Origin: Acidobacteriota bacterium
GTDB taxonomy: Bacteria > Acidobacteriota > Terriglobia > Bryobacterales > Bryobacteraceae
DNA length: 64,000 nt
Direction of reading: 5' to 3'
Assembly: GCA_014584705.1 (NCBI GenBank)
Contig: JACTMJ010000026.1
Span: 62,001 to 126,000, forward strand
The notes beneath the pieces were generated by a model. The model was not told the DNA's origin. It saw nothing but the letters and a program-made list of their open reading frames with translations, and searched no databases. Shown one piece after another: positions 27,501-35,308 of this stretch. The position numbers and the translations under genes were made by a program. Positions within the stretch are counted from its first letter, which is position 1; each line of letters begins with the position of its first letter.

Positions 27501-29542
27501 CGCTGAACGTCGGCACCGCTGTGTAGGTCGGCCCAGCTCGGCGGATGGCCCCGCCAGAATTCATCAGTCTCGGCCTCTCGGGCCGCATCGATGAGAATTC
27601 GCGAATGCAGTACATCAAGATCTTCTTCCCAATTCCGGAGCCGGTCTATGGGGATTCTGACAGGGCCGGATGCTCCAGGAAGTTCGGGATCGACGGTCTC
27701 CGCTTGCTTGCCGTAAACGACGCTAATGCAGGAGGCGAACTGGGCCGGTTCAAGATCAATACGAGTTGCGACTAACGACCCCGTTTCAGCGACCTCAGCC
27801 CCTAGAAGAAGAATTTGCGCTGCATCCTGTAGTTCTTCGTCGACAATCTCAAGGACGCGGGTGAGCCGTTCGGCGTCGAGCCCGGTGCCAGAGAGAACCA
27901 CAACCCGAATTGGACGCGGTGCCGTCGCCCTTTTCAAAGCTGAAAAAAGGTCACGGACACCGTGCATATAACCGCGCCGCCACTCGGAGAGGGACTGGGG
28001 GATTGGTTCGAGGTGACTCGGCCATCCGCCAGCCATTAGCCACGCGGTTCCCCGTTCAGCATCCAATGGTTGCGGTCTCTTTCCGTATTGGTGCACCGAA
28101 CGCAGTTTCGCTAATTCAGGCGCCGCAAAGGAGAAAAGCCCTTGTTCGTCGCTAGAAGGATCAAAGTCGACCACAGCCGTCCAGGGTAGAAGTCCAAGCG
28201 CAGAAAGATCCGGACTGGCGTGCAGCGTGCCAGTAATTAGGACATAGACAGCGGCGCCTTCGTCAAATCTCGCGCACTGTTCCCAAAAGACTGACCATGA
28301 TGTTGGTAGGGAGGGTGCCTCACCTGTGGCGATCAGAGGGGCTGGAACTGTTTTGCCGGCGCGATTCTCGGCGTCCTCGATTACCCGGCTCCAAACGTCA
28401 GGTACAAATGTTCTCAGGTATTTGGAGGCTGCCCAGCAACCGTACGCCAGAGAGAGAGAACGGTTTGGCTGCGACAGAGGCTTGTTGGCCCAATTAAGCG
28501 CGGCCGCGACCTGGGCTAGGAGTTGCTGCCCAGCATATGTATCACGTCTGTGCTGTTCATGAGTAATCTGCCAAGTATCTGCTCCCCCCCTTATTGACCT
28601 CACACACTCGACCAAGCCACTGTCAGCAACAGGGACCATGGCAACTCGCCCGGCCGCTGGCGGTTCATCCAATGCATCCAGCACGCCGATAATGCGTTCT
28701 CTGTCGTGTCCGTCGAGATGATTCAATAGCAGGGCGAGTTCCAGATAGGCGTGGTCGTAGAATAGGGGCGCCTGCCGAGAGAGAGCGAAATCAATGAGCC
28801 AAAAGGAACCTGCGTCGATGCTTTGGCGGTCCACCATGATATTACCGGGGTGAAGATCTCCATGGATCAAACCGGAAAATCGCACGCCGGCAGAGTTCCT
28901 TGCCGCGTCGCACGTGCAGAGCCAAAGAGGATTCGCCATCAGCCGGCCTGACACGATCGTCACCGGCTGGTCGCCCAGTTCTTGAGCTACGAAGTCGTGC
29001 AATGTGGGAGCTTGCTTCGCATCGAGGCGATAGCCAAGCCAGGACTCCAGGGTGGATTGGGCCGAGACTTCGAGTTCCACCTCGTATGACGAGTTAAACT
29101 CCGTCAGAAGCTTGTTGGTGATCTCGCGGCCGTAATGTTGGATCGCCCCGGCCTGCACGGTGTCTGCCGCAACTACCGTCGCCAAGCTATACCCAGCAAT
29201 CTCGTACAGGATTCCTATGTGCTCGGCATCTTCTGCGTGCCTAACCAACCCAGGTATGTGATTGGCAGCGAAAGAGGCGTTACGTTCGGACGCGATTTTA
29301 TGGCGATCATACTCACTCTGCGGGTCCCACAGACTCTCCTTTTCCTGCAGCTTCAGAATATACTGGCCCGAAACATCGACCGGCTTCCCCGTGGCGGCGT
29401 GGGCAATATCAATGACGTAGACCACCGCCGAAGATCTGCCGCTGTCGAGAGATCTAATCAGCGCGTACTTGCATCCAGGTGCCCATTGCTGGAGCGATGC
29501 TTCGAAAAAGCTTCGATACCGATCAGGAATTTGTAGCGGCAT
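24545..29542 (-). CDS. Giant multidomain kinase-like/STAND NTPase protein (SAMD9-like core, LOTUS-like C-terminus)
   Basis: 1665 aa from the ATG at 29542 (GGAGAG upstream; a TTG at 29557 is also open). Residues 1-300 form a phosphotransferase/kinase fold with Lys64 in ILKL, Glu77, the catalytic loop HGDLHPGN (227-234) and metal-binding Asp251 in LIDF. Residues 430-620 are an alpha/beta domain. Residues 685-900 form a STAND-type NTPase with P-loop LPGAGGTT (708-715), close in style to the GxGGTT loop of SAMD9, and a degenerate Walker B (LVLAES). Helical TPR-like repeats span about 900-1370, an OB-fold-like segment follows (FHLGFAYAGLRAW, near 1435), and two LOTUS/OST-HTH-like domains lie at about 1485-1555 and 1585-1660. 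No signal or membrane segment. By architecture it may be an immune sensor-effector. Domain calls are by eye; the function is inferred. Confidence 0.8.
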   Translation of the reverse strand: MPLQIPDRYRSFFEASLQQWAPGCKYALIRSLDSGRSSAVVYVIDIAHAATGKPVDVSGQYILKLQEKESLWDPQSEYDRHKIASERNASFAANHIPGLVRHAEDAEHIGILYEIAGYSLATVVAADTVQAGAIQHYGREITNKLLTEFNSSYEVELEVSAQSTLESWLGYRLDAKQAPTLHDFVAQELGDQPVTIVSGRLMANPLWLCTCDAARNSAGVRFSGLIHGDLHPGNIMVDRQSIDAGSFWLIDFALSRQAPLFYDHAYLELALLLNHLDGHDRERIIGVLDALDEPPAAGRVAMVPVADSGLVECVRSIRGGADTWQITHEQHRRDTYAGQQLLAQVAAALNWANKPLSQPNRSLSLAYGCWAASKYLRTFVPDVWSRVIEDAENRAGKTVPAPLIATGEAPSLPTSWSVFWEQCARFDEGAAVYVLITGTLHASPDLSALGLLPWTAVVDFDPSSDEQGLFSFAAPELAKLRSVHQYGKRPQPLDAERGTAWLMAGGWPSHLEPIPQSLSEWRRGYMHGVRDLFSALKRATAPRPIRVVVLSGTGLDAERLTRVLEIVDEELQDAAQILLLGAEVAETGSLVATRIDLEPAQFASCISVVYGKQAETVDPELPGASGPVRIPIDRLRNWEEDLDVLHSRILIDAAREAETDEFWRGHPPSWADLHSGADVQRFIHTDLVKALEGLLTQSKSRTLELHHLPGAGGTTAALRAVFSLRNIHPTVILRRSSRLTVDRIDQVFQLTQRPVLVLAESAELSPSAREDLYRGLASRNSRAVILYVVRSTAADQDREFALTYPMEEGEAKEFGRVFAARTKDNRKKQQFLQLARATEPRYICPFFFGLTLHAQSFTTVDRYVSAYLEGAPYGVQKLLRYIAMVTRFSQVGIEEALLRQFVGLRATSSSTVEELLGNQASRLILTVGKHVRALHPLIAEEMLKELLGGSENWRDGLKDLALDFIKESVGILGPESEYLDKLFTSLFIRRDEWLTLGLRSNFSELIRAVPTKTGQHQIFQLLTDLCPNQPHFWNHLGRHHIYEMQHDYETADTYLKRAVALAPLDSFHHHSLGMVLRFWVRDQLREMIRNADTTAPIEMLRQVRDLTARASECFARTRELGPEDDHGYITHMQMILEVSERLIAASGAKSMPELKEQRGELARWIRSNTVMAEDLLARVAHMRAEGKPSRFEIRCGNRLMNMYGDFLTAIKTWESLLTREDTEHGSLRRAVVSAYYCKAGRLWSGLDRDELTRVSELMDQNLSEEPANDRDVRVWFQAYKRLPEFSYLQALDRLEAWAARSDSLEAHYYCYVLHFLLWRGGISRGEADISIHLDRCKDLATGRRGHSYEWLATEPLWCPLIGHGELGGFNRRKGFYNDPSKLAEVTGIIEDMKGPQAGVIRIGEVTRAFFVPGTEFWESQHINAVVHFHLGFAYAGLRAWKVSLGRADVTAGGSKTESPQHDFAVQVPAPIEDANKRSSGGPPQREEIVAFISDLLRAPEYRDRPLYVSVLGNKLLGRFPGLELGKKRGHMSAGEFVNNLGAFVISGSGLSATVRRRSAPSVVLPGVPKQPPDAAGKTSSPNTPSRADVAAFVRECVLEMEREGRPLFVSQAGFRLGRKFPGIPIQRRFGFERLSELLSTLEGITLRGEGERTTVYLKKATGPRP

Positions 29543-29726
29543 GTCCGCGCTCTCCAAGCTCCTGATTCTAATACTTGGCAGAAGCTAATGTGCAGCAAGC
29601 CTTCCAGCAGACCCCGCACTACCGCCATTTTTGCGCGTCTGCGGATGGCGTGCAGTCCGGACATTCTCGAAGATTTCGATCCGACCCCGAAGCATGACGT
29701 GAATCACTGGAGTCGCAGGGATACGA

Positions 29727-29906
29727 TTAGACGACCAAGCGCAGAGAAACTGCCGTCCCCTGCTGGCGCTCAGCTTCGCTTTTGCGCTTCTCGTCGGCCG
29801 CGTTCTGGCGGGCAGCAATCTCGTCGAGCGCGCGCCGCTTGGCTTCCATCCGCACGTGGGAGTACCGCGAGAGCATGGCGCGCAAAACGTGGACGGCGAT
29901 GCTCAT
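29727..29906 (-). pseudogene. 3' remnant of a tyrosine recombinase (phage integrase)
   Basis: The minus strand reads 59 codons from an ATG at 29906 to TAA at 29727. The sequence MLSRYSHVRMEAKRRALDEI is the highly typical C-terminal end of tyrosine integrases, with the nucleophile Tyr in RYSH. It is preceded by IAVH, where functional enzymes have GH; the catalytic His is kept. The frame upstream is not integrase-like and stops 18 codons before the ATG, so the N-terminal domain and the catalytic Arg residues are missing. It is a decayed integrase end, sitting 185 bases beyond the start of the giant gene. Confidence 0.75.
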
Positions 29907-30526
29907 GATGACCTCGTCGCCCGGCGACGGAGACAGGTTACAGTTGCATCGTCGCGGTCATCTCGCCACGTGCGTGGCGGATGGAAAGCAATGCCATCCC
30001 TCAGTCCCCTCGCTGTCAACCAGGAAAGGCGTTTAGTTTCCTTATCTCGCGGCCTTTTTGCCGATCTCGTGTTTTGTGGAGGTTACGGAGGGTCGATTTC
30101 TGCGGCTAACGTCAAAGCCCAAGATGGGTTGATAGAACCCGAGAAAACTCATCTTCGGATTAGGCAAAACAAGGCGACCACCCGGATTTTGCCCCACGGA
30201 GCCAATTCTCCGTCCATACGAGTTTCTCCTCTCCAGCAGTTAACGTCGGCGCAACCCGTGCGTCCGCACCTTTTGCTGTATATCCCAAATAACGCCACAT
30301 CCTTGCGACAATCGAACGTCCTCTGGACCTGCGCGGATGTGTCCGAATTCGCGGCCTGGGTGCCCCTGTCCTTTCTCTATCGCGGTTCTTTTCCCGGGCC
30401 GTTCTCTCCAATGCCAGATCTATTTGTTTCGCTCGCCTGGAAACCTCGAACTTTCACGCTTGGTTAACAGGGACGTTCAGCTCGACCATCTCGGACTGTC
30501 GGCCAACTTGGGTTAGCGCCCGCCGA
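29907..30526. other. Accessory-region spacer with no supported gene
   Basis: About 620 bases between the integrase remnant and the truncated serine recombinase. Composition is more AT-rich than core genes in places. Short open frames exist on both strands but none resembles a known protein. It is probably degraded mobile DNA. Confidence 0.4.
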
Positions 30527-31015
30527 TTGATTCTCTTACCGTGCAGCTTGCCGCGAGAAACCGAGCCGCCGGTGCGGGAGACGGTGCGTTGCGCCATCTG
30601 CACGCGCCAATCTGTGGGATCCGATGGCGACCTCTCTTCATGCCGGGTGCAGTCTGAGATTTGCCGCGCGTACATTCCGTCTCCGCGCTCGAGGAATTTC
30701 GAGCTGGTCGCGAAGCGATTCGGCGACGGGTGCTCTGGAACCGCGTTCGACCGGCCAGCGCCAAACAGCCTACTCGAAGTCGTGCGGTACAGTCGCGTGG
30801 AACGCGTTGTCATCCATCGGCTGGGCCGGCCGTCGCGAAACCCGCGGTATTTCGTCATGCTCTTGGAGGAACTGCGGGATCGCGGCGCCAAACGGGACAT
30901 CGTCGCCGCCCCGGCCTGGGCGTCGCGGCGCCGGCCCCTTACCTCAAGGGAACAGACGGAGGCTGTCCGCCGCGCGGTGCGGAGTGTGGTCTCGATGCGG
31001 AGACCGGGAACCTGA
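30527..31015 (+). pseudogene. Truncated serine recombinase (resolvase N-terminal domain)
   Basis: Up to 162 codons; a GTG at 30572 is a plausible true start, giving VRETVRCAICTRQSV. That phrase is the beginning of the resolvase catalytic domain, with the nucleophile Ser in TRQS, followed by VQSEICRAYI, DRPAPNSLLEVVR and the conserved VVIHRLGRPSRNPRYFVMLLEELRDRGA. Functional relatives have HRLDRLSRN, so the Asp is replaced by Gly. The protein stops soon after this domain and lacks the DNA-binding and recombinase domains of large serine recombinases, so it is a remnant. Confidence 0.7.
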
Positions 31016-31027
31016 CGATCGGCGTGA

Positions 31028-31249
31028 TCAAGCCGCCCGATGGGTCGGTTGATGATGGAGTTGCAGAAGCTGGTCGGCCCGGAGCGCCCGAGACGCATAC
31101 GTCCGGCCCTCGTCATCGCTGAACTCGACTTCGTATACGCCGGGAGCGAGGCGCTCCACAACCGTGCCCACCTGGCCCCGTTGAAGCGGAGGGGCAGCGA
31201 CGTCTTCGAGCAACGCCACCGTTGATAGCATTTCCAATTCGCGCATCAT
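31028..31249 (-). CDS. DUF4926-type small protein
   Basis: 73 aa from the first of two ATGs at 31249 (a frame start at 31276 would overlap the upstream gene more). The segment LSTVALLEDVAAPPLQRGQVGTVVERLAPGVYEVEFSDDEGRTYA followed by LRADQLL is the compact beta-rich DUF4926 pattern. Members usually lie beside DUF6883 genes, as here: the upstream gene ends at 31261 and both are on the minus strand, so they form a two-gene unit. The role is unknown; an antitoxin- or immunity-like function is a guess from the pairing and accessory setting. Confidence 0.72.
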   Translation of the reverse strand: MMRELEMLSTVALLEDVAAPPLQRGQVGTVVERLAPGVYEVEFSDDEGRTYASRALRADQLLQLHHQPTHRAA

Positions 31250-31260
31250 CCGCCTCGTTT

Positions 31261-31593
31261 CTATAGTACGAAACAACTGGTCAACCTGGGCTGCCCTTCA
31301 TCCCGCGGGACGATCCAGCCGCTGCGGATGGTTGCGTGCCGGCCACCGTGCTCCATCTCGAAATCGATCGTGTAGCGGTCGCCGTACTTATCAGAATCGC
31401 CTCGTACCGCATTGTCTTCTCTCGCGCCTGCAAGCAGGGCGTCACGCAGGATCTCCGCGTCTGCCTGCGTGAGACCGAGAGCCGACGCGAACACGCGAGC
31501 CTTGTGCCTGCCGCGCGGATGATGCGGATCAAGACAGTAGTCGCGCAGTTTCACAATGTCGACGATCGCGCGCTCGGCATCGGGCAGTTTCAT
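31261..31593 (-). CDS. DUF6883-type protein
   Basis: 110 aa. The N-terminal VDIVKLRDYCLDPHHPRGRHKARVFASALGL fits the DUF6883 pattern, in which conserved YCL, HPRGRHKA and a C-terminal WIV segment recur (GWIVPRDEGQPRLTSCFVL here). It is encoded just upstream of the DUF4926 gene on the same strand. Such pairs are common in accessory regions, and DUF6883 domains also appear at the ends of large secreted toxins, so a toxin-like activity is possible but unproven. Cytoplasmic, without signal peptide. Confidence 0.7.
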   Translation of the reverse strand: MKLPDAERAIVDIVKLRDYCLDPHHPRGRHKARVFASALGLTQADAEILRDALLAGAREDNAVRGDSDKYGDRYTIDFEMEHGGRHATIRSGWIVPRDEGQPRLTSCFVL

Positions 31594-32001
31594 CCTGAAG
31601 GGCAGGTTAGCAGCTTTTCGAAATCTGGGCGATCTGGCGGGACAGCGCTAACCAGCGGGTGGATCTGCTAACCCGCCGTTGAGAATGATGTCAGGGCCGA
31701 ACTGAGCCAAACGATTTTTCTCTGAACCCTCCCACTCCAAAGATTAACGCGGGGCCGTTCCGCACATGGCGCCCGCGCCGTCTCGGGAATGGACTGCATG
31801 GGGTCTCCCCAGGGAGTTGTTTCATTCCGCGCGAGCTTTCAAGAGCTGGCGGCAAAGCGCCCGCGTCACTGACCTTCTCGCCCCGGTGCTATCCTGCAAT
31901 TTGACTCCGACCATCGTTCGCTAACCGGCGCTCAAGACGCGCCGGCCCCGAAGACGTCTTCCCCACCCCCGCCCTACGTGTCTTTGTGGAGCGAACAAGC
32001 G
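31594..32001. other. Intergenic region at the right edge of the accessory island
   Basis: About 410 bases between the divergent DUF6883 gene and rsgA. It should hold the promoters of both. A short inverted repeat (GCGGGT/ACCCGC near 31660) is present. No gene or second tRNA-Asn end was found. Confidence 0.35.
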
Positions 32002-32991
32002 ATGAAATTCTCTTCCGATCTTTTGGTGCGCGCTCGCGTGTGCGAAGCAGCGCAGGAACGGTATTGCGTCCGATTTGAAGATGGCTCTGAGTGCGATGCG
32101 GAGCCTGCCGGCGTTTTGCGCTGGAGCGCGGAGTTGCCGGCCGTAGGTGACTGGGTCCGGACCCGTCGCGCCGATGCCAGTTTGGCACTGATCGAGCAAG
32201 TAGAGCCCCGCGTCAGCTCGGTCTCGCGTCAGCGGCCAGGCGGTCGCGGAGTGCAGGTGCTTGCGGCGAACGTGGACCTGATTGTGATTGTGATGGGTCT
32301 CGACGGGGACTACAACCTCAGCCGTCTGGAGCGCTATCTCGTCCTGGCCAAGGATAGCGGCGTCGAGGCCTTTGTGGCATTGAACAAGATGGATCTCCGC
32401 GGAGACTGGCTGGCGCGCCTTCGCGACGTGCGCACCATTGCGGATCACGCGATTGCGATATCGGCGCGCGAATCCGTAGCGCCCATTCGGGAGGCCGTGC
32501 GGGGACGCACCGCGGTACTGCTCGGTTCCTCGGGCGCGGGCAAATCGACGATCATGAACGCGCTAGCCGACGAAACCCGCCAAAATACTCGGCCTGTGCG
32601 GGAGTCCGATTCGCGCGGGCGCCACACAACCGTAGGGAGGATGCTCGTCGATCTGCCGGACGGAGGCGCGCTGATCGACACACCGGGCCTGCGCGAACTG
32701 GCTTTGAGAGCGGGCCAGGACGCCGTGGACGATGTGTTCGCCGGTATTGCCGTGCTCACGGAGCGTTGCCGTTTTCGCAATTGCTCGCACGCGGGCGAGC
32801 CGGGGTGTGCGGTCGCCGCCGCCGTTCAATCCGGGGAACTCGATACCGGCCGCTGGACCAGCTACCAGAAGTTGCTGGCCGAAGCCCGATACCATGAGCG
32901 CACTGTTGACCAGCGCGCCGCCGCGGAATCCAAGCGGAAGTGGAAAGCGATCCACAAGGCCGTGCGGCATCATCCAAAGTACACTCGTTGA
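32002..32991 (+). CDS. rsgA: Ribosome small-subunit-dependent GTPase RsgA
   Basis: 329 aa from the ATG at 32002 (a GTG at 31978 is in frame, but GGAG upstream suits the ATG). An N-terminal OB-fold precedes a circularly permuted GTPase: G4 NKMD (128-131), G1 GSSGAGKST (175-183) and G3 DTPG (226-229). A C-terminal zinc knuckle follows, with Cys256, Cys261, His263 and Cys269, as in RsgA/YjeQ. It helps late 30S ribosome maturation. It is a core gene marking the end of the accessory island, with the glycan operon 93 bases downstream. Confidence 0.93.
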   Translation: MKFSSDLLVRARVCEAAQERYCVRFEDGSECDAEPAGVLRWSAELPAVGDWVRTRRADASLALIEQVEPRVSSVSRQRPGGRGVQVLAANVDLIVIVMGLDGDYNLSRLERYLVLAKDSGVEAFVALNKMDLRGDWLARLRDVRTIADHAIAISARESVAPIREAVRGRTAVLLGSSGAGKSTIMNALADETRQNTRPVRESDSRGRHTTVGRMLVDLPDGGALIDTPGLRELALRAGQDAVDDVFAGIAVLTERCRFRNCSHAGEPGCAVAAAVQSGELDTGRWTSYQKLLAEARYHERTVDQRAAAESKRKWKAIHKAVRHHPKYTR

Positions 32992-33083
32992 GAGACGCGA
33001 ATGCAGCGAAGCCGCGCTTCAGCGCAGGGGCGGGTGGCGATTTTTCTTGAGCCTGCTGGCCCCCCTGCGGTAGAACTATTGCG

Positions 33084-34283
33084 ATGGATCGCGGCGCTCT
33101 TGAGGAACCCTTTCTCGTGTTCGGGCAGCCTTCCCTAGGCGAGGAAGAAATCGCGGAGGTCGTGGAGTGCCTGCGCTCCGGCTGGATTGGCCGCGGCCCG
33201 CGCGTCACCCGCTTTGAGAAAGACTTTGCGGCCTATAAGGGCGTGGAAGAAGCGGTCAGCGTCCACTCCTGCTCAGCGGCGCTGCTGCTTGCCCTGCAAG
33301 CGGCGGGCGTAGGGCCGGGCGATGAAGTGATCACCACGCCACTCACCTATTGCGCCACCATCAACGCCATCATCCACTCCGGGGCGCGGCCGGTGCTCGC
33401 GGATGTGGACCCCGTCTCCATGAATCTTTCCCCGGCTCGTGTCGCGGAACGCATCACGGCGAACACACGCGCCATCATCCCCGTGCATTTTGCGGGCCGC
33501 CCCTGCGAGATGGATCCGCTCTGCGAGCTGGCCGCTCGTTATGGCTTGATCGTGATCGAAGACTGCGCGCATGCCATTGAGACGGAGTACCACGGGCGGA
33601 AGGCTGGCACGATCGGCGATTTCGGCTGCTTCAGTTTCTACCCCACGAAGAACGTCACCACCGGCGAGGGCGGGATGGTGCTGGCGAAACAACCCCGGCA
33701 TCGGGAGGCGGTTCGCATTCTCTCCGCGCAGGGGATGACGCTCGACGCCTGGAAGCGCTATCGCTCCGACGGGGTGCCCCATTACGAGGTAGTCGCGGCC
33801 GGCTTCAAATACAACATGACCGATATGGAAGCCGCCCTCGGAATCCATCAGCTTGCCAGAGTGGAGGCGAACTGGCTGCATCGCCAAAGGATCTGGCTGC
33901 ATTACCGCGAAGCGTTCGCCGTACTCCCCGTGACGCTTCCCGCGGCCCCTTTCCCCGGAACCCGGCACGCCTATCATCTCTTCCCCATCCTCGTCGATCC
34001 TCGCGAGGCGGGCACGGATCGCGACGGCTTTCTGCAGCGGCTTCGCGATCTGCGGATCGGCAGCGCGGTGCATTACCGCAGCGCGGCCGAACAGCCCTAT
34101 TACCGGCAGACTTTCGGCTGGCAACCGAAGGATTTTCCGGAAGCCTTGCGCATCGGGCGGCAAACGCTGAGTATTCCTCTCTCCCCGGCCCTCAGGGAGT
34201 CCGATGTCGCGCGCGTCGTCCACGCCGTGCGGACCGTTCTCGAAACACCCGCGCGAACCGAGGCGATGGGGGCCGGCGTGTGA
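33084..34283 (+). CDS. DegT/DnrJ/EryC1/StrS-family PLP sugar aminotransferase
   Basis: 399 aa, the usual family size. PLP-binding features include SVHSCSAALLLAL, VIEDCAHAIET (Asp binding the pyridine nitrogen) and the Schiff-base Lys189 in FYPTKNVTTGEGG. The family aminates nucleotide-linked keto sugars, for example at C3 or C4, for surface glycans. No signal peptide. It is the first gene of an overlapping operon: its stop overlaps the next start by 4 bases. With the NeuD-like gene downstream it could supply an amino sugar that is then N-acylated. Confidence 0.9.
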   Translation: MDRGALEEPFLVFGQPSLGEEEIAEVVECLRSGWIGRGPRVTRFEKDFAAYKGVEEAVSVHSCSAALLLALQAAGVGPGDEVITTPLTYCATINAIIHSGARPVLADVDPVSMNLSPARVAERITANTRAIIPVHFAGRPCEMDPLCELAARYGLIVIEDCAHAIETEYHGRKAGTIGDFGCFSFYPTKNVTTGEGGMVLAKQPRHREAVRILSAQGMTLDAWKRYRSDGVPHYEVVAAGFKYNMTDMEAALGIHQLARVEANWLHRQRIWLHYREAFAVLPVTLPAAPFPGTRHAYHLFPILVDPREAGTDRDGFLQRLRDLRIGSAVHYRSAAEQPYYRQTFGWQPKDFPEALRIGRQTLSIPLSPALRESDVARVVHAVRTVLETPARTEAMGAGV

Positions 34284-35308
34284 ACGGGAGCTTCACGTTC
34301 TGCCGCCGGGAGCCCGCGGGCGCGGCGGTATCACAGTATCTGGAAAAGGCGCTGGCCCTGCCCCCCGGCCGCTTTCTCGTGAGCGGCGACGTCGCGGCCA
34401 GCGTGCCGGATCGGGACGGCGTGCTCTGGATTCACGGCAATGCCGCCTTCTTCCCGAGAGTCTGCCGTCGCCTCCTCCGTATGCCCGCCGGGGAACGCCC
34501 GCTCGTCGTGATCTGGCACATGGAACCGCTGCCGCCCCCAACAGCCTCGGGCATTCCGAAGCCCCGCCTGCACCTGCGCGAGATTGCCAAGATCGTGCTC
34601 CGGGACGCGCGCGCAACCGATGTCTACACCAATGCGTTCACGCTTCGCCGCCTCCATCGCAATGGCGTGCCCGATGTACTGGTAGTCTCCGCGCCGGGCC
34701 GCCAGGAATACCTGGCCGAGCGCGGCATCCCGTCGCACTTCGTTCCGGTGGGGCTATTGCCGGAGGCCGGCCGCGATCTTGCCCTGGAGCGCGATATCGA
34801 CGTTCTTTTTCTGGGGTCACTCGACGTTCCGCGGCGCAATCGCATCCTCCAGTCACTCCGTGCCCAAGGGGTCCCCGTCACAGCGCTCGGCGATTGGAAG
34901 AACCCAGACTATTGGGGCGAATCCCGCACCATCCTCCTGAATCGCGCGAAAATCCTCCTGAATCTTTCGCGCACGGAGGGGGAATATTCGGGCATCCGCA
35001 TTCTGCTGGGTTTGGCGAATAAGGCGCTCGTGGTTTCCGAGCCAATCTACGAATCGAAGCCGTACATTCCGGGTCGGCACTTCGTGATGGCCCGCCACGA
35101 GGAACTTGCCGAGCGGATCCTGCACTATCTCGGGGACCCTGTGGCACGCGCCGCGATCATCGAGGAAGGCTACCGCGCGGCACACGCCGAGTTCGCCATG
35201 GAGCGTTCGCTCAACCGCATTCTCCGGTACCTTGCGGAGCACCACAAGAAAGGAGGCAGCCTTGTCCGAACCGCTCTTGATTCTGGGCGCGCGGAGATTC
35301 GCGCTTGA
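34280..35308 (+). CDS. Glycosyltransferase-like protein
   Basis: 342 aa starting with GTG at 34280 inside the upstream stop (GTGTGA), so translation is coupled. It lacks a signal peptide. The C-terminal half looks like a GT-B fold: DIDVLFLGSLDVPRRNRIL, an LLNRAKILLNLSRTEG stretch and GIRILLGLANKALVVSEP, which resemble the nucleotide-sugar-binding half of glycosyltransferase group 1 or CgeB-type proteins. The donor and acceptor are unknown. Its place between an aminotransferase and an acyltransferase suggests it adds the modified sugar to a glycan. Confidence 0.7.
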   Translation: MNGSFTFCRREPAGAAVSQYLEKALALPPGRFLVSGDVAASVPDRDGVLWIHGNAAFFPRVCRRLLRMPAGERPLVVIWHMEPLPPPTASGIPKPRLHLREIAKIVLRDARATDVYTNAFTLRRLHRNGVPDVLVVSAPGRQEYLAERGIPSHFVPVGLLPEAGRDLALERDIDVLFLGSLDVPRRNRILQSLRAQGVPVTALGDWKNPDYWGESRTILLNRAKILLNLSRTEGEYSGIRILLGLANKALVVSEPIYESKPYIPGRHFVMARHEELAERILHYLGDPVARAAIIEEGYRAAHAEFAMERSLNRILRYLAEHHKKGGSLVRTALDSGRAEIRA

